Shown here one piece after another: positions 57,535 through 64,000 of a stretch of 64,000 nt of DNA. Position 1 is the first letter of the stretch. The number at the start of each line of letters is the position of its first letter. Source of the stretch: Isoetes taiwanensis (taxonomy: Eukaryota > Streptophyta > Lycopodiopsida > Isoetales > Isoetaceae); assembly GCA_021234155.1 (NCBI GenBank), contig JAJEKV010000015.1, positions 10,252,101 to 10,316,100 on the forward strand, in the 5' to 3' direction. A model generated the notes under the pieces. It worked only from the letters and a program-made list of their open reading frames with translations. It ran no database searches and was not told the DNA's origin. A program made the position numbers and the translations under genes.

Positions 57535-58946
57535 ATGCCTGGGCTTTTATATGAGAGGCCATATGTGGCCTCAGATGCAGAGCATTCGTCGGATTTAGCC
57601 GGCAATTACTTCACAGCTGCACGGTTACATTCATGGGAGCTGCTTCATCGGGACAGTTTTTATTGCAGATCTCCTCTTGTACCCAGCAAGCATAAAGCTT
57701 GTAAACCATCGCATTCCCAGGTTTCATGGATACTGAAGGGCGAGGCTCTTCCCAAATCTATACCTTCTACTCCTCTGTCTAATTTTGAGATTGAAAGAAG
57801 CGAAAAGGAGCACGATTTGGCAGATATGGTGCATGATTTTATTGAAAATGGATGCCAAGAAAACGATGAGCCAGAAAGGGTGGATAATGATAATGGAGCT
57901 ACAAAATTTGCTCATCTTTGTGAGAGATTGAAGGTAAAATATGTTTGCATGTGTGTGAATGATAATGTGATCTTGTCTCTTTATTATTCCCCTTTTTCGT
58001 TTAGGATCAATCTTTAGCATCAGGAAAAATCTATGTTCCATGTCTTATGAGCTTCATGGCTGCGGAATGCAGGTGCTTGTATCATCTGATGTTCCCTCAG
58101 AGAAAAATATGTTGTCAGTTGTGACAAAGATATTGCTAGGCATAGACGCAGAGAGAGATTTGATTTGCCATGAACATGGCATGGAATGCAGAGGAATTTG
58201 TATACGTGAATTAGTAGCAGAACGTCTTAATTCTTTGGGACATGATGCAGCCTTATGCAAATTAAAATGGCAAAGCCTTGGCCAAGTTCCAGGAGGTGAG
58301 CTTAAATGGCATCATGCATGTTCATCTTCCTTACATGTTGTTTCTTCATCAACATCTGCTATACATCTGAACGTTTGACAGTCAGTCCTGCTTTCTGAAT
58401 CTGAACAGTAATGCTTTTATGCAGGTGAATATGAGTATTCAGTACGTTGATGTGTTGATAGATGGGGAGATTGTAAGCAAAGATAGGCTGATTATAGATT
58501 TGGATTTCAAATCTCAGTTTGAGATTGCCAGACCTACTGAGCAGTATGTAACAGCGTTGAACTTGCTACCAACTGTGTTCATAGGTAGGAGGCCAAAGTT
58601 GGAGCATGTGTTGCAGATAATGTCAGAGGCAGCCAAATTCTCTTTATCTCAGAACTGCTTGTACCTACCTCCTTGGAGAACTTTTGACTACATGTGTGCT
58701 AAGTGGCTTTCTCCTCACGAGCGGACTACCATGACCAGTTTTCAAAATGGTATTTCCTGCTCCAAATGCTCTGACAATCACTCTGCTGCTACAACCGTGA
58801 CAAACCCACAAAGTAAAACTTGCAGTGAGCATCTGAGACTTATCAAAGAAGGTATTGCCTCAGATTCTGAGAAAAATTTCCATCTCAACATCAGAAAAAG
58901 CAGATCCATTCATGCGCCTAGAAAACAGTCACTAAAATGGTTCTAG
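57535..58946 (+). CDS. DUF506 (PD-(D/E)XK-like) family protein, frame broken after the second splice junction
   Basis: Exons 57535-57933, 58073-58295 and 58425-58946, with GT-AG introns. Exon 1 (133 residues) ends with the DLADMVHDFIENG helix typical of the family's start. Exon 2 has MLSVVTKILLGIDAERDL, RGICIRELVAERLNSLGHDAALCKLKW and ends ...GQVPG. Exon 3 gives EYEY, then VDVLIDGE, LIIDLDFKSQFEIARPT, LLPTVFIGRR, ILQIMSEAAKFSLSQ and LPPWRTFDYMCAKWLSP, the diagnostic DUF506 order. However, using the natural phase-1 splice, the frame meets a stop right after GEYEYSVR: about 4 or 7 extra bases (TCAG or TCAGTAC near 58438-58446) separate EYEY from VDV. The family is plant-specific; one Arabidopsis member (RXR1) represses root-hair growth. 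The gene may be inactivated, allelic, or carry a sequence error. Confidence 0.75.
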
Positions 58947-61110
58947 AGCGCACCCCCAAGCATGTAGATACATGTTATTCATGTTAATTTTTGTATAGAG
59001 AAGAGATTTTCCTATGTAAATTGGAAGTTAAGCGGTTACCCAAGTTGTTTGGATTACAGACCAAGCAATAATGAGTTTACGGGCAGTTCAGATTTACAAT
59101 TACAGCAGGTAATTCTAGCTTATAACAGCACCTTGACACTATACGTCAATCCTTCTGTCAGACCACGAGAAGAAAGAGGTTTCTGCTAAGAGATATCCCT
59201 GGCCAGTTAATGATTCAGACCAGTTCATCGAGGCTTGATCCTGAGTTTGTGTAATTATGGGACCGCCAGTTTTTTGTAATGACTTGTACATGTAGACCTG
59301 CAAAGCCAAAATGATTTTGTAGCTATTCAACATGTTTTAACCTCCCACTGCAGAATTAAGATATAAGTTGAAAAAACATTGTTTTTCTACAAAACTGTTC
59401 TAAATTCTGGTTAGTGAATTGTATGTAACTACACTACTTTGAGCATGGTGTACAAAAGAAAATGGAATAAAGCAGAACGGACTTGTGTAAAAGGGCAGCA
59501 CACAACTGTTGGCATAGAATGAGTCCGTTCCTCATGCTGTAATGCAGGTGTCAAATTTCTTTCACCATGTATAATGCAATTTGTCAGTGATATTTACCCC
59601 TTATGCACAGGATGCTACAGAAAGTGGGACCAGTTTAAAGCATGTCTGCATTGTGAGGTATGGAATCACTTTTTGAAGATATACATAAAAGGAAGAGATT
59701 TCTGCACCTCCATTGCTGTACAGCTGACAGTAGGTCTGTCAGCATATGATCCCACACTCAAGTGCCAGCCATCATATCTGAGGATCAAGGGGCAGAAAAA
59801 AAAAACAAAAGCTCTAGTTAGACAGGTTTGTTTGTTTGGGCAATATTTACTCTAATTGTTAATATGAGGCTTGCAAACAGACACTGTTAAGTTTGTTGCT
59901 GTCTGGCAAAAGCATCCAGAAAAGGAGGATGCCATGGCAAGTTGTGAATGGAAGTAAGATATGAATGCAGTTGCTTGCAGTGATTGTTCAACTTCAGTTT
60001 TAAAAGGGATGAGGATGAAAGTGGGATTAGGTGGCCTGGCCCATTTTTGTCATCTTCTTTTCTTGTCTTAGATAGATCCTAGTCAATAAGAAAACTAGTA
60101 GCTTAGATTTGAAAATGCACTTCCAAGTATTTTGAGGTGAGTTTATGTGGATTTTTTTTGCCTTTTGTGGTCCAAAGACTGAAAGTTCCAAACCCAAGTT
60201 GCTTTCATGTGGCCCCTTGTTGCACATAGTTTTGTGTCATCTTGGGCAAAGACTAAGCCCTTATTTATTAAAGAAACCATTGCCCTATGACGTTAGGCCT
60301 ATTGACAAATTATAAAAATTGTGGATTTCATACTTATTTTATTCCACCATTCTATAGTGGCCACATACCTTTTCTTACAAGTTGTAAACTTGACGTTGTT
60401 ATGGCAGTCACACCACGCGATTAGCGCGCCTTAGTTAATGTTTGTAAAGAGCTTTCAAAGCTGCTTTTGTGCTTCTCATATTCAAATGTCACATTTGATA
60501 TGCATTTCCTAGTGTTTGCCTTGATTACAGCTTCATTCCTTCCAAGATTACATTCTTGGTCGTGAGAATTCATTGATGCTTTAGTGCTAAGAAGAAGACC
60601 TCTCATCTACAGCTAGGTCGATGCACAAATTAGGGAATACCAAATATTTCAATGTTGATTTTTGTACGACAATTGAAGTGCAATGTATTACATAAAGATG
60701 ACACTTATCCAGATATTATAAACAATATTATGCATATGACTACTTGAATTGGGGAAAGCGAAGGCTACAAAATAGGGTACCTAATTTTCTATGACCTTGT
60801 CACTACTCATTACTTCTCTTTCATAATCATAAGTGCACATGAAAGAACTGTGTTGCATTTTGCATCATATTAATAGAAGAGTGTGACATATTCTTTGAAT
60901 ATCATAGGGACTGGTGTAAGAAGATATTGTTTAAGACATAGGATATGTAAGAATTAAACATTTTATTATCACTAGGTCCTAGATCCTATGTTTTTGCCTA
61001 CTACGATGCTTCTATAGTCGTGCACACTTTAAGCCTCAGAAACTGATATTCCATCAAGCCCTTTATTAAGCTTATATAGTCATAGCCTTAGAATGAATTC
61101 AATCCTGGAT
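58947..61110. other. 3' flank and intergenic stretch, nothing recognised
   Basis: Short frames (59574-59855 on plus, 60606-60421 on minus) show no known motif. AT-rich spacer. Confidence 0.4.
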
Positions 61111-61117
61111 CATATGC

Positions 61118-61135
61118 CTCTCTCTCTCTCTCTCT
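61118..61135 (+). repeat. (CT)9 microsatellite
   Basis: Perfect CT dinucleotide run of 18 bp followed by a C-rich stretch. Confidence 0.9.
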
Positions 61136-63480
61136 GCCCCCCTCCTCCCTTTGCCACCAAAAGTCAAGACTCACTATGATAAAATGCAGATAAATTCACG
61201 TCAATCCTCAACCCAAACAGTCAAAGGCATTTACACATAAGAGAAGAATAATTGAATCCATTTTCATAGGCACTGTCTACTACAATAAAATGGTCAATGT
61301 AACAACGAGAAAATGTGAACAATTCTCATTGTTGTTAGATGCATAGTATGCAAGCAATTCAATATTGCCATGCTTTTGCATGTTTCTATCAAGCAAATGC
61401 AGATTTAAATAAAAATTTAGCAAAATGAGCTATTTGCAGCTTCTCACCAGGCTCATATTCTAGAAACTCAGACATTGCAAGACGATTTACTGGATAATGC
61501 TTTACAAGGAGGCATTAACTGCAAAGGGTTTTCCCTCAAAACCTAACAAAAGTTTGTTTTTTTTTTTATTTTTTTTATTTTTATTTTTTTTATGCCTTCC
61601 ATTTATGGCATATATAGCAATACTATATAGCAATATGGTCATCGTATAGGCTAGTTTGGCATGTTATAATTCAATTCAACTCTCTGTAGTTTAGGTGGAA
61701 CTAGAAGCATTGAAAAGTAAACTTCTAGTTGATGTGTAATTCTTTCAGATTTATTGATAATTTGATGCTTAAATTTGTTTTTTATAGATTTTTTATATAT
61801 TGACTCTAGACCTAAGCCTTTGAAAAGCCTTTTTGGCAGTGATGATTTTAGGGGTGATCTATAGCAAAATTGCTATATTTTGACATTTTTAGCATTTTGC
61901 CACAATAAATCCCTTCCCGCGCGCGTACCACGTTTGCCCACTCGGATAATTCATTGTATGAATTAATTGCCATGCTTTCAACAGTTCCTTTTCCTTAAGC
62001 CTAGGAATCCCTTCCTGTAGACCAGAAGTTAATACGACAGATATGTGATAGTCGTGCCGGTAAGGTATAGATTTTTTCTTGTCCATCCCTTCAAATTATG
62101 TTCACGATTCCAAAATGGTTTGTTAAATTTGAAGAGCAGATTCTTATTACCAGCAATGGTGCATGTCTTTCCAAGATCACACGTATCCAAGAAATTGGCC
62201 AGCTAGAATTGCACATGTTACTCCAAATTGCCCAACTTTACAATCTTATGATAACACTGGTAATAAGTTACCAAATTCTAGTTACAATTTAAGTAGATTA
62301 TCTACGATTCACACACTGAGAAAATGTATGAGTTACTGGCACAAGCAAATAATTTAATTGCCTGATATACTGCATCATGTATCTCTATGAGTAGCAAGAC
62401 ATATGTTTGAAGTTTAGTTCCAAATTAAAGTGGTTGAGCAATCAAGCATTGCCATCCATTCCAGCTTGCTACTCATTGCCCAGCCAGCTTACATTCCAAG
62501 CCCTGTAGCGGGTGGTGGGATGCGCATACCCTCTCAGCCCATGTCTGGCACTCGAGGACCTCTTACCATGGGAGTTCACCAGAGTTTACTGACGTAGCAT
62601 CCTCGCCAGGAGAACTACGCCCGGTGTCACAGCCTTGCCACTTGTCGAGGTTGCCCATACAACCTTACCAAGTTGAAGTAGCAAACGTGCTGGTGAAGAT
62701 CATGATAACAATCCCAACATGTCGAAGAAGTCCCAAGCCTTGTGTCATTCTGATGTAGATTTATAAACTTCATTGAATAGTAGAAATACTAACATTCTCC
62801 CTTATGCAATGGCTTACCATCCTACGCCCATTTCCCTCCATAAGAAATACGACTCCACAGTCTTTCTGTTAAATCCATAAACATAAACTTACCATACTTA
62901 CCATACATTCGATATGTACTTCCCTTGCATCCAATACCATGTTGGAGAAAGTAAACAAGTGATGAAGACCTAACAACCCAAATGTCGTTGCAGGTGAACT
63001 TCACAAGGTTATTTATAAGGGTCATTCTCCTTATTGTTTTTTATGGTTCATTCGATTTTAGCATATTCTTAGAAATATGCCAGATCTAAGGTCCACAAAT
63101 TTACACATCACACCCCCGTATACTTCAACGCTCCCCTGCATATGTATATACGTACGAAAATATGGATATGAATGGCAAACACAAGGCCAAGAATAATTTT
63201 TCTGCAAGGAAGCTGGTGTGTTCTACACCCCTCCGAAATCTGAAAAAGTCTGAAAAATCTGAAAAGGAGCTTCGAAACACAGTTCTGAAGCTTTGATATT
63301 GCAAGCAAATGCCAAATTCAAAACAGAAGTGCATCAAAGATTCAAATGCAAGGCTCCAACCTTCCGGATTCAAATGGAAGGCTTCAAATCTGCGTAGCCA
63401 TAGCTTCAAACAGAAGGCGCCATAGCCTACATGCCAAAACCTGCAGCTCTCTGGAGCCTCCTCGAAAAAATCCTTCAGAT
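61136..63480. other. Intergenic stretch with T-rich tract at 61556-61591
   Basis: A GGGTTTTCCCTCAAAACC phrase at about 61527 echoes the dispersed CTATT-tailed repeat and is followed by a T-rich tract. No gene is recognised. A GC-richer patch at 62480-62700 may be repeat-derived. Confidence 0.35.
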
Positions 63481-63499
63481 ATCAAAGAGCTGCAAGCCA

Positions 63500-63605
63500 G
63501 AACTAAAAATCCAAGGCCTTCTTCGCCTTGCATATCCAAGGCCTTCTTTGCCGGAACTAAAAATCCAAGGCTTTCTTTGCCCTGCATATCTTCCCGCAGG
63601 ATATC
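63500..63605. repeat. Imperfect tandem repeat (AACTAAAAATCCAAGGC...)
   Basis: AACTAAAAATCCAAGGCCTTCTT-type phrases begin near 63501 and near 63556, about 56 bp apart, with inner AAGGCCTTCTT copies. Confidence 0.65.
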
Positions 63606-64000
63606 TTCCGGCTTCTTTCCAGCAAAGGAGCACCACTGCTCTGGCCTCCATGCTCAGCAACACATGGCGATGCACCATTCTAAAACCATGGCTTCAACTG
63701 AACAAAAATAAAACCCGTCTCCTTCCGCCTAACCACTGCCAAAATCATACTAAAAGATGATTTGCAAACCTTATAGCTATGATTTTTATAATTTAATATA
63801 AAAAAGCCACATGAATTTATTGGCTCCACTAATGTGATCCTCGAAAACACAGCACTTTCAACTCAAAAATCCATAGGGTCCCATAACCACAACTGTTTAT
63901 ACCGCCTGCCAAATGATCCTACATCCAGGCTCCATCTTCGAGTGTCAAAAATACAATCAACTCATTAGCCTTGAAATTAATAACCTTATATTATAATTTC
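63606..64000. other. Right-edge stretch, nothing recognised
   Basis: AT-rich sequence without coding signal. Confidence 0.35.

Noticed and set aside
63346-63760. Two overlapping plus-strand frames of about 110-120 residues near the right edge
   Set aside because: They read imperfect tandem repeats of AAATCCAAGGC type; both frames and the reverse strand are equally open, so there is no coding evidence.

Overview
The window looks like nuclear DNA of a land plant with a large, transposon-rich genome. Two intron-bearing host genes with ordinary GT-AG introns are embedded in layers of retrotransposons: LINEs of two lineages, one Ty1/copia element primed by initiator-Met tRNA, and a gypsy-like relic. 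Relics of PIF/Harbinger, CACTA, hAT-like and Mutator-like DNA elements are also present. The exact lineage cannot be read from the sequence. LINEs with an L1-type RNA-binding ORF1 beside LINEs with a DUF4283-type ORF1, and the amount of old debris, make me lean towards a fern or gymnosperm, but that is inference only.

Layout. Positions 1-4500 hold a block of minus-strand reading frames of unknown identity, with introns, a TATA box and one internal stop. Two arrays of a perfect GC-rich palindrome, repeated at exactly 57 bp, lie just upstream of two of the reading frames. Positions 5440-9470 carry a six-exon gene (788 residues) joining a leucine zipper, an acidic linker, a Crypton/DUF3504-like tyrosine-recombinase fold that has lost key catalytic residues, and a Pro/Tyr/Phe-rich tail. 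Positions 9780-11250 are foldback repeats. Positions 11290-37750 are nested LINEs. A plus-strand L1 5' half and a minus-strand 5'-truncated copy come first. A second LINE lineage follows, split by a copia element that is itself split by a 2.2-kb insertion that may be a gene-capturing DNA transposon. Next is a first-lineage LINE split by a nearly complete 7.1-kb second-lineage LINE with a 15-bp target duplication.

Positions 37760-38090 are a MITE within a MITE. At 38555 a CACTA-like end is followed by a 12-bp-register CGTCAG array. At 39309 there is a small hypothetical gene. Positions 39900-57000 are mostly decayed repeats: a Harbinger transposase relic, LINE fragments, a 671-bp element with 8-bp target duplication, a gypsy gag/PBS relic, and a dispersed repeat family with CTATT tails. 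Positions 57535-58946 hold a three-exon DUF506 (PD-(D/E)XK-like) gene with a short insertion that breaks its frame just after the second splice junction. From 59000 to the end I see no convincing gene.

Only the recombinase-like gene, the 39309 gene and possibly the DUF506 gene look like host genes. The rest is a stratified record of insertions whose relative ages can be ordered by nesting and target-site duplications.
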